This document shows positions 53,725-63,248 of a DNA stretch of 64,000 nucleotides, piece by piece (position 1 is the first letter of the stretch; every line of letters starts with the position of its first letter). Location: the NCBI GenBank assembly GCA_016869535.1, contig VGDX01000009.1, positions 1 to 64,000 on the forward strand, read 5' to 3'. The notes beneath the pieces were generated by a model. It was not told the origin of the DNA. It did no database searches and saw only the letters and a list, made by a program, of their open reading frames with translations. The translations under genes were made by a program, and so were the position numbers. The stretch comes from Alphaproteobacteria bacterium (lineage in GTDB: Bacteria > Pseudomonadota > Alphaproteobacteria > Rhizobiales > Methyloligellaceae).

Positions 53725-54838
53725 TTAACCCTCTGCGTCGGCTTGAATGCGCTCGGCCAAGGCCGCCTCGATGAAGCGGTCGATGTCACCGTCGAGCACC
53801 GCCATTGGGTTGGTGCTTTCCACGCCGGTGCGCAGGTCTTTCACCAACTGATAGGGCTGGAGCACGTAAGAGCGGATCTGGTGGCCGAAACCGATATCGG
53901 TCTTGGCTGCGGCCGCCGCTTGCGCTTCTTCCTCACGCCGCTTCAGCTCAGCTTCGTAAAGGCGCGCGCGCAACATCGACCAGGCGGTGGCGCGGTTCTT
54001 ATGCTGCGAGCGTTCGTTCTGACACTGCACGACGATGCCGGTTGGCAGATGCGTGATGCGCACCGCGCTGTCGGTGGTGTTGACATGCTGTCCACCGGCG
54101 CCCGAGGCGCGATAGGTATCGATGCGCACGTCTTTATCATCGATGTCGATGGCGATGGTGTCGTCGATGGCCGGATACACCCACACGGAAGCGAAACTCG
54201 TATGACGGCGCGCGTTCGAGTCGAACGGCGAGATGCGGACCAGCCGGTGCACGCCCGATTCAGTCTTCAGCCAGCCATAGGCGTTGGTGCCCTTGACCAG
54301 GAGCGTCGCCGATTTGATGCCCGCCTCCTCGCCGTAGGTCTCGCCGATGATCTCGACCTTGTATTCGCGCCCCTCCCCCCAGCGGGCATACATGCGCTCG
54401 AGCATCTGCGCCCAATCCTGGCTCTCGGTGCCGCCGGCGCCGGCGTGAATCTCGACATAGGCGTCGTTGATGTCGGCCTCGCCCGACAGCAGCGCTTCAA
54501 CCTCGCGGGTATGCGCTTCTTGTCTGAGCTTGTTCAGAGCCGCTTCGGCTTCGGCGACGACGCTGTCATCTCCCTCCTCCTCGCCGAGCGCGATCAGGGC
54601 GACATTATCGTCGAGTTCGCTGCTGATGCGGTCGTAGGCGGTGAGTGCCGTGTCGAGTTGCCGGCGCTCGCGCATGAGAGCTTGCGCGCGTCGGCTGTCG
54701 TTCCAGAAATCCGGAGCTTCCGCCTCGCGATCGAGCGCGGCTAATCGCGTCCGTGCCTGGTCAGGGTCAAAGATGCCTCCTGAGCAGGGACAAGGACTCC
54801 TTGATGTCGTTGACGACCATGTCGGTTTCGGCGCGCAT
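53725..54838 (-). CDS. prfB: Peptide chain release factor 2, with programmed +1 frameshift
   Basis: 370 residues after frameshifting. A 23-codon first frame begins at ATG 54838 and ends ...LRRHL at CTT followed by TGA (54769-54767). Reading resumes in the +1 frame at GAC (54768) and runs to 53725. The signal AGGAGG-CAT-CTT-TGA-C has the same three-base spacing as in E. coli prfB. RF2 motifs are [14 protein letters not shown] (SPF tripeptide, stop-codon recognition) and [18 protein letters not shown] (GGQ, peptide release). RF2 levels are autoregulated by termination at the internal TGA. An internal ATG at 54675 gives a truncated protein and is not the start. Confidence 0.96.
54766..54781 (-). 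promoter_or_regulatory. Programmed +1 frameshift site of prfB
   Basis: On the minus strand AGGAGG (54781-54776), CAT, then CTT-TGA-C (54772-54766). The internal Shine-Dalgarno-like hexamer and slippery CTT codon before the RF2-specific TGA are the classical autoregulatory elements. Confidence 0.95.
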
Positions 54839-54911
54839 CGTATCCTCGGTAAAAAATTGATGAGCCGGGCGGACGCATAACCTCCGCCAGGCTACTCGGC
54901 TGATATGGGGT

Positions 54912-57596
54912 CTAGTAGAGGCCGCTTGTAGGCGATGTCAAAGCACGGCCATCGCCTGGGGGCATGAATTGTGCGCCACGGCCGAAACCGGGGAATAACG
55001 GCGGCGTGCGGTTAGCCGGCGGCGGCTTCCTGTAGACTGGCGGCGGCGGCTGCCGATAGACCGGAGGCGGCTGGCGATAACCGGGAGGCGGCATCGCGCC
55101 GTCCGGCGGCAACTCGGCCTCTCCGGCCATCTCGCCTTCGAACCCGTCCTGGCCGATGCCGACGGCGCCGGCCGGCTCGAGACCGGGCTTGAAGGCTTCG
55201 ACGATGGTGCCCGGACCTCCGCCGCCCACGGGTGTGCCTGATTTGTGGTTGACGCTCACAAGTTTGACGCCAGGCGGCGGGCGGAACTGCACCGGTGGCT
55301 CGCCGTCGAGCGCCTCTTTGAGGAAATCGCGCACGACCGGCGCGGCGAGACTGCCGCCCGTCTCGCCATGTCCCATCGGCTTCGGCTGATCGAAGCCGAT
55401 ATAGACGCCGACGGCGAGGTCGGGCGTGTACCCGACGAACCAGGCGTCCTTGTAGTCGTTGGTGGTACCGGTCTTGCCGGCGACCGGCCGGTTCAGCACC
55501 TTGAGGCGCGTGGCCGTGCCGCGCTGGACCACGCCGTCCATGATCATGGTCATCTGATAGGCGGAGATGGGATCGATCACCTGCTCGCGCACATCGATGA
55601 GCTCAGGCTCATCCTGGCCGTTCCACTCGCGCGCCGAGCATTTGCTACAATCGCGCTGGTCGTGGCGCCAAACCGTGCGGCCGTAACGGTCCTGGATGCG
55701 ATCGATGAAGGTCGGCGTAATCTTCTTGCCGCCATTGGCCAGCATGGAATAGCCGCCCGTCATGCGGATCAGCGTGGTTTCGCCGGCGCCGAGCGCCATC
55801 GACAGCGCCGGCATCAGGTTGTCGTACACGCCGAAGCGCTTGGAATAATCGACGATGATCGGCATGCCCATGTCGCGGGCGAGGCGCACCGTCATCAGGT
55901 TGCGCGACTTCTCGATGCCGAAGCGGAGTGTCGAGGGACCAGCCGCCGAGCCTGCGTCATAATTCTTCGGGCACCATTGCGGCATGCCTTTGCCCTGGCT
56001 GATGCAGATCGGGCCGTCGACGATGACGCTCGACGGCGTGTAGCCGTTGTCGAGCGCCATGGTGTAGATCAGCGGCTTGAACGAGGAGCCTGGCTGGCGG
56101 CGGGCTTGCGTCGCGCGGTCGAACTGGCTCTGGGCGAAACTGAAACCGCCGGCGATGGCGAGCACGCGTCCGCTATGCGGGTCCATGGCGACCAGCGCGC
56201 CGCCGATCTCCGGCGGCTGCATCAGCGACCACTGACCTTTAAGACTTTCTTCCGTCTGGGTGGGCTTGCCGTCTTCGCCGATCTTCGGACGGCGCGGCGC
56301 GACATAGATGATGTCGCCGACTTTGAGCACGGCATTGACGGAGCCCGACCGGGTCCATTTCACTTCCTCGAAGGGAATGACGCCAATTTCGCGCTCTTCG
56401 ACCAGCTTGCCGGTCTCGGTGCGGGTGGGCCTGATGCCGACCTTGGCCTGGTCCTTCGACACTTCGAGCACCACGGCGAGCCGCCAGGGATCGATATCGT
56501 TGAACATGGGCTTGGCGGCGAGCGTTTTGCCCCAGTCGCCGCTGATATCCATATTGTCCTCGACCCCGCGCCAACCGCCTCTACGGCGATCGTAGCCGAC
56601 CAGGCCGTCGATCAGAGCCTTGCGCGCGGCGAGCTGAAGCCGCGGATCGAGCGAGGTGCGCACCGACAATCCGCCGCCATAGAGCTTGTCCTCGCCGAAG
56701 CGGTCGAGAATCTCGCGGCGCACTTCCTCGGCGAAATATTCCGAGGCCGGAATCTTCGCGCCGAAAGTGCGCGCCTTGGCGCCAAGCGGCTGCTTCTTGG
56801 CCTCTTCCCCTTCCGCGTAGGTGACGAAACCGTTCTCGACGATGCGGTCGATGACCCAGTCGCGCCTGGCGATGGCGCGCTCCGCGTGCCTGAACGGATC
56901 GTAATTGCTCGGCGCCTTGGGCAGCGTGGCGAGATAGGCGCTATCGGCGAGCGTCAGTTCGTTGAGCGCCTTGCCCCAATAGGTCTGGGCCGCGGCCGCG
57001 ACGCCATAGGCGCCGGCGCCGAGATAGATCTCGTTGAGATAAAGCTCGAGGATCTGCTCCTTGGTGAAGGCGCGCTCGATGCGGATGGCGAGGATCGCTT
57101 CTTTGAGCTTGCGCTCGACGTTCTGGTCGCTCGACAGCAAAAAGTTCTTGGCCACCTGCTGCGTGATGGTCGAGGCGCCGGCCATGCGCCGTCCCGATTG
57201 CAAGGCGCTCAAATTGGTGGTCGCGGCGCGCACGATACCCTGAATGTCGAGCCCGCCATGCTGATAGAAATTCTTGTCCTCGGCGGAGATGAAGGCATCG
57301 ATCAGCTGCCTGGGCACGGCGGTGAGCGGCACGTAGATGCGACGCTCGCGCGCGAACTCGGCGATCAGCCGGCCGTCATAGGCGTGGATGCGGGTCATCA
57401 CCGGCGGCTCGTATTTGGCGAGCACCTCGTAGTCCGGCAATTCGCTCGACACCTTCCACAGCACGAAGGCGGCGGCGGCGGCCACCGCGATGAACATGAT
57501 CATCGCCGCGGCGAACATGAAACCGATAAAGCGCAAGAAGAAGCCGCGGCGGCGGCGCTTCTGCTTTGGCGCTTTGCCTGAAGTCGTAATATCCAT
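54912..57596 (-). CDS. mrcA: Penicillin-binding protein 1A (bifunctional)
   Basis: 894 residues. A short basic cytoplasmic end, one membrane helix (about 24-47), a GT51 transglycosylase domain with catalytic FISAEDKNFYQHGG (E106) and RRMAGASTITQQVAKNFLLS, and a transpeptidase domain with GSSFKPLIYTMALD (SxxK), SRN (EKSRNLMTV) and KTGTTNDY. A proline-rich C-terminal tail (PPPVYRQPPPPVYRKPPP) is probably disordered. Polymerises and cross-links peptidoglycan. Adjacent to the AMIN amidase and S1 protease genes. Confidence 0.95.
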   Translation of the reverse strand: MDITTSGKAPKQKRRRRGFFLRFIGFMFAAAMIMFIAVAAAAAFVLWKVSSELPDYEVLAKYEPPVMTRIHAYDGRLIAEFARERRIYVPLTAVPRQLIDAFISAEDKNFYQHGGLDIQGIVRAATTNLSALQSGRRMAGASTITQQVAKNFLLSSDQNVERKLKEAILAIRIERAFTKEQILELYLNEIYLGAGAYGVAAAAQTYWGKALNELTLADSAYLATLPKAPSNYDPFRHAERAIARRDWVIDRIVENGFVTYAEGEEAKKQPLGAKARTFGAKIPASEYFAEEVRREILDRFGEDKLYGGGLSVRTSLDPRLQLAARKALIDGLVGYDRRRGGWRGVEDNMDISGDWGKTLAAKPMFNDIDPWRLAVVLEVSKDQAKVGIRPTRTETGKLVEEREIGVIPFEEVKWTRSGSVNAVLKVGDIIYVAPRRPKIGEDGKPTQTEESLKGQWSLMQPPEIGGALVAMDPHSGRVLAIAGGFSFAQSQFDRATQARRQPGSSFKPLIYTMALDNGYTPSSVIVDGPICISQGKGMPQWCPKNYDAGSAAGPSTLRFGIEKSRNLMTVRLARDMGMPIIVDYSKRFGVYDNLMPALSMALGAGETTLIRMTGGYSMLANGGKKITPTFIDRIQDRYGRTVWRHDQRDCSKCSAREWNGQDEPELIDVREQVIDPISAYQMTMIMDGVVQRGTATRLKVLNRPVAGKTGTTNDYKDAWFVGYTPDLAVGVYIGFDQPKPMGHGETGGSLAAPVVRDFLKEALDGEPPVQFRPPPGVKLVSVNHKSGTPVGGGGPGTIVEAFKPGLEPAGAVGIGQDGFEGEMAGEAELPPDGAMPPPGYRQPPPVYRQPPPPVYRKPPPANRTPPLFPGFGRGAQFMPPGDGRALTSPTSGLY

Positions 57597-57649
57597 GATT
57601 CACCCGTCCAGACCCCGGTTTTTAGTCGCGCCGGGCGCCTAAAGCAAAC

Positions 57650-58510
57650 CTAGCGAAAAATATGGCAACAAAACGCTACCGCGCGCCGAATCCCAAGGAA
57701 AGCCGGGCCTCTTACCAAACCGTAACACGCATCGTCTGGCGTCCGCGCGGGGTCGTCACCGACAGCCATGTGATCTGTGGCGCGCGGGCCACAGCCCAAT
57801 AAAATCGCACATTTAGGCGGTAATACCCGCACGTTTCGCGCGAATCCACGGCTAAACTCCGTCCAATCTTTTGGGGGACCGCCGGAACTCGCGGCATGCG
57901 TGTCGCAGTCGGTAAGCCAGACATCTTTCTCGACAGTGAGCAGACGGCACTCGAAATGGGCCGTCAAAGCATGGCGCCGGTCGGCCGAGAACGAAGCATG
58001 GACCAGTGCGCTCCCGGCGGGCGGTGTTTGCTCGCCAAGCGCCATGGGCGTCACTTCCGTCAGCTCATCGTTCAGTTCGATGAGCACCAAATCGCGAGCG
58101 AGCGCCTGCACGTTCGGTATCTTACTTGGATCGATATATTCGTACCCTGGAGGAAAGCGGAGACATTTGGCCGTCGCGTGACCTTGCCAACTCGACCCTT
58201 TGACCCCTGCCAGAAAATGTATTTGCCGCGCGAGAAATGGCGTACGGCGCCGCGGGTCCATAACGCAATGAGCCGCCGTTACCACAAGGTTGTTTGCGAT
58301 TAGAGAACCCGTGCATCGCCTTGTCTGCCGATAGCCGGCGACATTAATCTGCCCGATTGCCGGCCAGGGAGCGCCCTGTTCTTCAACCGCCTCACGATCG
58401 TCATGTCCGAAGATCCCGGGCTGCAAGCTTCGGCTCGCAGCCTGAACGATGGGTATCGCGCATATCAGCCCGAGAAGGGCGGCGCCGAGGAAACGATCAC
58501 GGGCCTGCAT
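57650..58510 (-). CDS. S1 (trypsin-like) serine protease, possibly damaged after the active serine
   Basis: 286 residues. A signal peptide (FLGAALLGLICAIPIVQA) precedes a trypsin-like domain with H81 in TAAHC, D140 in ARDLVLIEL and S209 in THAASSGGP. After SGGP the expected hydrophobic strands and the substrate-binding GxxS region are missing. The DNA has a run of five C at 57877-57873 (minus strand), and shifting frame there gives a different 53-residue tail (ending RQTMRVTVW, stop at 57712). Either a frameshift, sequence error or lineage-specific tail exists. Begins 12 bases after the amidase gene on the same strand. Confidence 0.6.
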   Translation of the reverse strand: MQARDRFLGAALLGLICAIPIVQAASRSLQPGIFGHDDREAVEEQGAPWPAIGQINVAGYRQTRRCTGSLIANNLVVTAAHCVMDPRRRTPFLARQIHFLAGVKGSSWQGHATAKCLRFPPGYEYIDPSKIPNVQALARDLVLIELNDELTEVTPMALGEQTPPAGSALVHASFSADRRHALTAHFECRLLTVEKDVWLTDCDTHAASSGGPPKDWTEFSRGFARNVRVLPPKCAILLGCGPRATDHMAVGDDPARTPDDACYGLVRGPAFLGIRRAVAFCCHIFR

Positions 58511-58522
58511 CTGACATCTGGC

Positions 58523-59761
58523 TCAGAACGGATTGCCGGCAAGCTTCTTGGCGAAATAATTATCGATCGCCTTGACCACCGAGCCCGCCATGCGCTCGCG
58601 CCAGGGATCGGAAACGAGGCGCTTTTCGTCCTCGGGGTGGCTCAGGAAGCCGAGCTCGAGCAGCACCGAGGGCACGTCCGGCGCCTTCAGCACGCGGAAG
58701 CCCGCCCCGCGCAATTTCTTTGTATGCAGGTTTCCCTTCCCGGCCAACTCGCCGACAATGGAGCGGCCAAAGACCGCCGAGCGGTTCTGCGTCTCGCGCT
58801 GCGTGAGATCGATAAGAATGTTGGCGAGCACCTCGTCGGAATCGTTTGGCAGCGCGACGCCGGCGATCACGTCGGAGAAATTCTCCTTGGCGGCGAGCGC
58901 CTTCGCTTCCTCGTCGGAGGCGTCTTCCGACAGCAGATAGACGGTGGCGCCGCGGGCGATCTCCGGCTTGTCGGGGAAATAATCGGCGTGGATCGACAGG
59001 AACAATCTCGCGCCCCGCTTCTGCGCGAACGCCACCCGCTCGCGCAAGGGGAGAAAGGTGTCGTCCTCGCGCGTCATGTGGACTTCATAGCGGCCGGTCG
59101 CTTCGAGCTTCGTCTTCAGGATCTTCGAGAAGGCCAGCACGACCTCCTTTTCGGCGACGCCGCTCGGGCTCTTAGCGCCGGGATCGATGCCGCCATGGCC
59201 GGGGTCGAGGACCACAACCGGCTTGGCATTGGGATCGGGCGCATGTGTCGGCAGAGGCGGCGCCGTCTCGTTCGCATCCTGCGGCTTCGACTCCTCGAGC
59301 TTGGCGAGGAAGGTCTTCTCGTCGGTGGGCACGAGATCGATGACGAGCCGCGCCGGCTGATTGTCGCGCGGCTCGAGCACGAAGGCCTTGTCGATGAGGA
59401 ACGGCCCGCTCACGTCGATGACGATGCGCGACTTGCCCGGCGCGAACAGGCCGTAGCGGTAGGCGGTGATGAGGCCGCGCTGCTCCTTGCCGACGCCGGC
59501 CGGCATCTGAAAGCTCACATCGGCCGCATCGACGATCACCCGGTAGGGATTGCCGAGCGCGAAGGTGCGCACCTCGACCTTGCGCGACAGGTCGGCGATG
59601 AAGCGGGTGCGCTCACTGTCGCCGGCGAGCCGCGCATCCTTGGCGATCGCGGGATTCGATTCGGCGGCGGCGGGGTGGAACGGAGTTGCCGACGCGAGGA
59701 GGAGCGCCAGGGCTGCAATCCAGGCGGGCGTGACCAATATTAAGGCACGCAGATGTCGCAT
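58523..59761 (-). CDS. N-acetylmuramoyl-L-alanine amidase with AMIN domain (AmiC-like)
   Basis: 412 residues. A signal peptide (about 1-33), an N-terminal AMIN peptidoglycan-binding domain (about 40-150, with RTFALGNPYRVIVDAADVSF-like strands), and a C-terminal amidase_3 domain (about 185-400) with zinc ligands in LDPGHGGIDPG, the E of GVAEKEVVLAF, and SIHADYFPD. Splits septal peptidoglycan during division. Neighbours mrcA two genes downstream. Confidence 0.92.
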   Translation of the reverse strand: MRHLRALILVTPAWIAALALLLASATPFHPAAAESNPAIAKDARLAGDSERTRFIADLSRKVEVRTFALGNPYRVIVDAADVSFQMPAGVGKEQRGLITAYRYGLFAPGKSRIVIDVSGPFLIDKAFVLEPRDNQPARLVIDLVPTDEKTFLAKLEESKPQDANETAPPLPTHAPDPNAKPVVVLDPGHGGIDPGAKSPSGVAEKEVVLAFSKILKTKLEATGRYEVHMTREDDTFLPLRERVAFAQKRGARLFLSIHADYFPDKPEIARGATVYLLSEDASDEEAKALAAKENFSDVIAGVALPNDSDEVLANILIDLTQRETQNRSAVFGRSIVGELAGKGNLHTKKLRGAGFRVLKAPDVPSVLLELGFLSHPEDEKRLVSDPWRERMAGSVVKAIDNYFAKKLAGNPF

Positions 59762-60312
59762 CGTCCCTTACCCGCTTGCCGGTCGCGGGTTTCCGCACAA
59801 AAATGCGCAATCCCGCAGTAATTCCGGTCTATTTCTTCCCCGGATCGGCGGCGAAAATGGCCGATCTTGCCGCCAGCATTAACCAGTCGTGGTTAAGCGA
59901 CGCTTGCCAAATCGCCTGCCTGCCCCGTAATAAGAGTGAGGCTCATTGAGCCTATGCCCTTGGGCGCCAGGCGGCGTCGCGGGCGGAAGTTTCGCGCGTC
60001 GGGCCTCCTTCGCAGAGGCTAAGACGCAGAAAAACCGGCGGTTTTTGTCCTTGGGGCAGCCGTCGTTACAGGTATGAGCCGCGATCGAAACGCGGCGGGT
60101 GAGGATTGCGATGCAGGATCAGCCAATCAGACTAAGCCTCGGAAATCATGAGGCTAGCCTTGCGAGGTTGCTCCCCTGGCGGCCATCTGTGGCGGCACAC
60201 CATCGCGACGAATCATGGTCCATTGGTCATTGGCGCGCGCGGGCCGCAGGCTCACGCCCGGTGTGGCGGCATAGTCCGCCTGTTCCGGCCGGCGCGACGG
60301 AGAACATTCAAC
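59762..60312. other. Amidase-rne intergenic region with long rne leader
   Basis: 551 bases without a convincing gene, between divergent amiC-like and rne genes. The rne-proximal part probably encodes a long 5' leader; RNase E mRNAs are autoregulated through such leaders in enterics. A small perfect hairpin AAAAACC-GGC-GGTTTTT (60030-60046) has the form of a weak intrinsic terminator. Open frames here (e.g. 60099-60398) have no family resemblance or ribosome binding site and are shadows. Confidence 0.5.
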
Positions 60313-62916
60313 ATGGCAAGCAAAATGCTGATCGATGCGGCGCATCCGGAGGAAACCCGGGTGGTCGCGGTAAAAGGCCACCGCGTCGAGGAATTTGATT
60401 ACGAATCAGCGAGTAAGAAGCAGCTTCGGGGCAATATTTATCTCGCCAAGGTCACGCGCGTAGAGCCGTCGTTGCAGGCGGCCTTCGTCGATTACGGCGG
60501 CAACCGCCACGGTTTCCTCGCCTTTAGCGAAATTCATCCCGATTATTACCAAATCCCGGTCGCCGACCGGCAGGCCCTGCTCGAGGAAGAGGCGGCGGAA
60601 CAGAGCCGCGCGTCAGCCGAAGAAGCGGCGGAGGATGAGGCTGCGGGCCGAAGCCGGCGGCGCGGGCGGCGCGGTCGTGGCCGTGGCCGCGAGGAACGGC
60701 CCCCGAGGCCAGAGGAACGCGCCCCGTTGCCGGCAGGACCGATTGGTCTCGCGCGTTTCGAGATCGATATCGAGGACGAAATCGATACCACCCCATGCGA
60801 AGACGACCGGCCAAGCGTGGTGCTCGAACAGGCTGATCTGGTTCACGAGGTTTCCGAGCCGGCAAAGAGTAGTGATGCCGAAACCGATGCCCTAACAGCC
60901 CCCTCCGTGCATGAGGAAGAGGACGAAGACGAGCATGTCGAAACCGTCGGACAACCAGTCGCGCTGAAGGAAGGCAACGGCGACGCACCAGCAGAGCGTG
61001 TCGAGTCGGTGGGCTCGGAGGATGCACTCGAAGAAGTGCCGGAACGGGCGCGACGCCGTCGCGGCCGTCCCTACAAGATCCAAGAGGTCATCCGCCGGCG
61101 CCAGATCATCCTCGTGCAGGTGGTCAAGGAAGAGCGCGGCACCAAGGGCGCGGCGCTCACAACTTATCTCTCGCTCGCCGGCCGCTATACGGTGCTCATG
61201 CCGAACACGGCGCGCGGCGGCGGCATCTCACGCAAAATCACCAACCCTACCGACCGCAAGCGTTTGCGTGAAATCGCCGACGAATTGGAAGTTCCGGAAG
61301 GCATGGGTCTCATCATCCGCACCGCCGGCGCACAGCGGACCAAAACCGAAATCAAGCGCGATTACGACTATCTCCTGCGCCTGTGGGAGACGGTGCGCGA
61401 CCTCACGCTGAAATCGACGGCCCCTGCCCTCGTCTATGAGGAAGGCAGCCTGATCAAGCGCTCGATCCGCGACCTCTACAACAAGGACATCGATGAGGTG
61501 CTGGTCGCAGGCGACGAGGCCTACAAGGAGGCCAAGGACTTCATGCGCATGCTCATGCCGAGCCATGCCAAGAACGTGAAGCCTTACAAGGAGCCGGAGC
61601 CGGTCTTTATCCGTTATCAGGTCGAGCGCCAGCTCGCGGCGATGTTCTCCCCGCAAGTGGTGCTGAAGTCGGGCGGCTACATCGTCATCAATCAGACCGA
61701 GGCCCTAGTCTCGATCGACGTCAACTCCGGCAAGGCGACGCGCGAGCATAATATCGAGGACACCGCGCTCAAGACCAATCTGGAGGCGGCCGAAGAGATC
61801 GCTCGCCAACTGCGCTTGCGCGACCTCGCCGGCCTTATCGTCATCGACTTTATCGACATGGACGAGCGCCGCAACAACCGGCTGGTCGAGCGTCGGCTCA
61901 AGGAATCGCTCCGCAACGACCGCGCCCGCATCCAGGTGGGCCGCATCAGCCATTTCGGCCTTTTGGAAATGTCGCGCCAACGCCTGCGCACCGGCATGCT
62001 CGAGGGCTCGACCACCTCCTGTCCGATGTGCCAGGGCACCGGCATTGTGCGCTCCATCGAGTCCGTGGCGCTCGATATCCTGCGCTCGCTCGAGGACCGC
62101 CTCATCACCGATGGTGTGATGCCTCTCGTCGCCACCACGGCGGTGGACGTCGCGCTCTATATCCTCAACCAGAAGCGCGTGCATCTGAACGACATTCAGC
62201 AGCGCTATCGTGTGCCCATCACCGTGACCGCCGACGAGAACATGCATGTGTCGCAATTCGTGATCGAGCGTGGCGCGGAAGGCGCCGTCATTGATGGCGA
62301 GAGCGCCGTGGTGCACATGGATTGGGCGCATCACCCGGAGGAGACGCCTTCGGCCGAGGAGCCGGAAGGCGAGCAGGGCCGCCGCCGTTCGCGCCGCCGG
62401 CGCCGCAAGCGTCACGACGAGACGGGCGCTGAAGCGCAGAAGCCTGTTGTCGAAACCTCCGCACCGGAGGTTGAGGATGAGGACGATGCTGTTGAGAGTG
62501 CCGAGGAAACTGCCGAGATCGGTGCCGAAATCCCTCCGGAACAACGCAAATCGCGCCGCAGAGGCCGCAGAGGCGGACGCCGCGGCCGCGGCCGGGGCCA
62601 GGACCGCGCCGGCGGCGATACGGATGCGCCGCGTGAGACGCAGGCGAGGTCAACGGACAAAGAGCCTTCGCGCAAGAATGCCGAACCGAAATCCCCGTAC
62701 GAGCCTATAGAGCGCGACAGCGGTGAAGGCCGCGAAAGCGCGCCTCACCGTCAGGAGGAACTGGTCGATGCTACTGCCGGGGATGAAGCGCAACCCGTGT
62801 TCAGTGAAGCTGTCACCGTGCGGGAAGATATCGCTGACGTCCAACCGGCGAAAGTCGAAGATGCAAGCGAACCGGCCGTGCCGCGCCGCAGAGGTTGGTG
62901 GTCTCGCGGCGGCTAG
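60313..62916 (+). CDS. rne: Ribonuclease E/G
   Basis: 867 residues. The S1 domain begins near residue 35 (GNIYLAKVTRVEPSLQAAFVDYGGNRHGFLAF), interrupted by a long acidic/basic insertion (about 90-250, with RGRRGRGRGREERPP and poly-acidic EEEDEDEHVE), as is usual in alphaproteobacterial RNase E. The catalytic core has LVSIDVNSGKATREHN and LIVIDFIDMDERRN (metal-binding aspartates) and the zinc-link CPMCQGTG. The C-terminal Arg-rich, acidic-alternating tail is the degradosome scaffold. ATG at 60313 has GGAG ten bases upstream. Confidence 0.95.
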   Translation: MASKMLIDAAHPEETRVVAVKGHRVEEFDYESASKKQLRGNIYLAKVTRVEPSLQAAFVDYGGNRHGFLAFSEIHPDYYQIPVADRQALLEEEAAEQSRASAEEAAEDEAAGRSRRRGRRGRGRGREERPPRPEERAPLPAGPIGLARFEIDIEDEIDTTPCEDDRPSVVLEQADLVHEVSEPAKSSDAETDALTAPSVHEEEDEDEHVETVGQPVALKEGNGDAPAERVESVGSEDALEEVPERARRRRGRPYKIQEVIRRRQIILVQVVKEERGTKGAALTTYLSLAGRYTVLMPNTARGGGISRKITNPTDRKRLREIADELEVPEGMGLIIRTAGAQRTKTEIKRDYDYLLRLWETVRDLTLKSTAPALVYEEGSLIKRSIRDLYNKDIDEVLVAGDEAYKEAKDFMRMLMPSHAKNVKPYKEPEPVFIRYQVERQLAAMFSPQVVLKSGGYIVINQTEALVSIDVNSGKATREHNIEDTALKTNLEAAEEIARQLRLRDLAGLIVIDFIDMDERRNNRLVERRLKESLRNDRARIQVGRISHFGLLEMSRQRLRTGMLEGSTTSCPMCQGTGIVRSIESVALDILRSLEDRLITDGVMPLVATTAVDVALYILNQKRVHLNDIQQRYRVPITVTADENMHVSQFVIERGAEGAVIDGESAVVHMDWAHHPEETPSAEEPEGEQGRRRSRRRRRKRHDETGAEAQKPVVETSAPEVEDEDDAVESAEETAEIGAEIPPEQRKSRRRGRRGGRRGRGRGQDRAGGDTDAPRETQARSTDKEPSRKNAEPKSPYEPIERDSGEGRESAPHRQEELVDATAGDEAQPVFSEAVTVREDIADVQPAKVEDASEPAVPRRRGWWSRGG

Positions 62917-63248
62917 GGAACTGAATTGAACGAATAGGGTTATATCCCTGGATCGCTTGTATGCGTAGGGCGATCCCCGCCGACATCATCGATTGGACCT
63001 AGCAGGGTCCCCGCCGACATTGCGCAAAGGCCCCGGACGTTTCTCATCGGGGCCTTTTGCTTGGCTCCCCCTGCATCCCTGTTTAGATAGTCACCCAGTC
63101 GACTTCCATTGCCGCACTCCCGAAAAACATTTAACTTTGACGATCTGGAGATACCCTCCACCCGCCGAACGGCCACGGCTCGACATTGGTCGGCTCTGGT
63201 GCCGCGATGCTCGCGCTCCTTCCCCCCCCATAATGATCGGAGGCCAAC
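62917..63248. other. Intergenic region rne to RTX gene
   Basis: 332 bases without a gene. It contains the rne terminator (63026-63058) and two copies of CCCCGCCGACAT (about 62970 and 63009). The open frame on the minus strand (62940-63461) is a shadow of the RTX gene. A promoter for the RTX gene must lie between 63060 and 63248; none was recognised. Confidence 0.6.
63026..63058 (+). terminator. Rho-independent terminator after rne
   Basis: AAAGGCCCCG (63026-63035) pairs with CGGGGCCTTT (63048-63057), 12-nt loop, then TTGC. About 110 bases after the rne stop. Confidence 0.85.

Noticed and set aside
55245..57581. 778-aa plus-strand frame opposite penicillin-binding protein 1A
   Set aside because: It is antisense to mrcA, His/Arg/Glu-rich as expected from the complement of a GC-rich gene, and has no domain or ribosome binding site.
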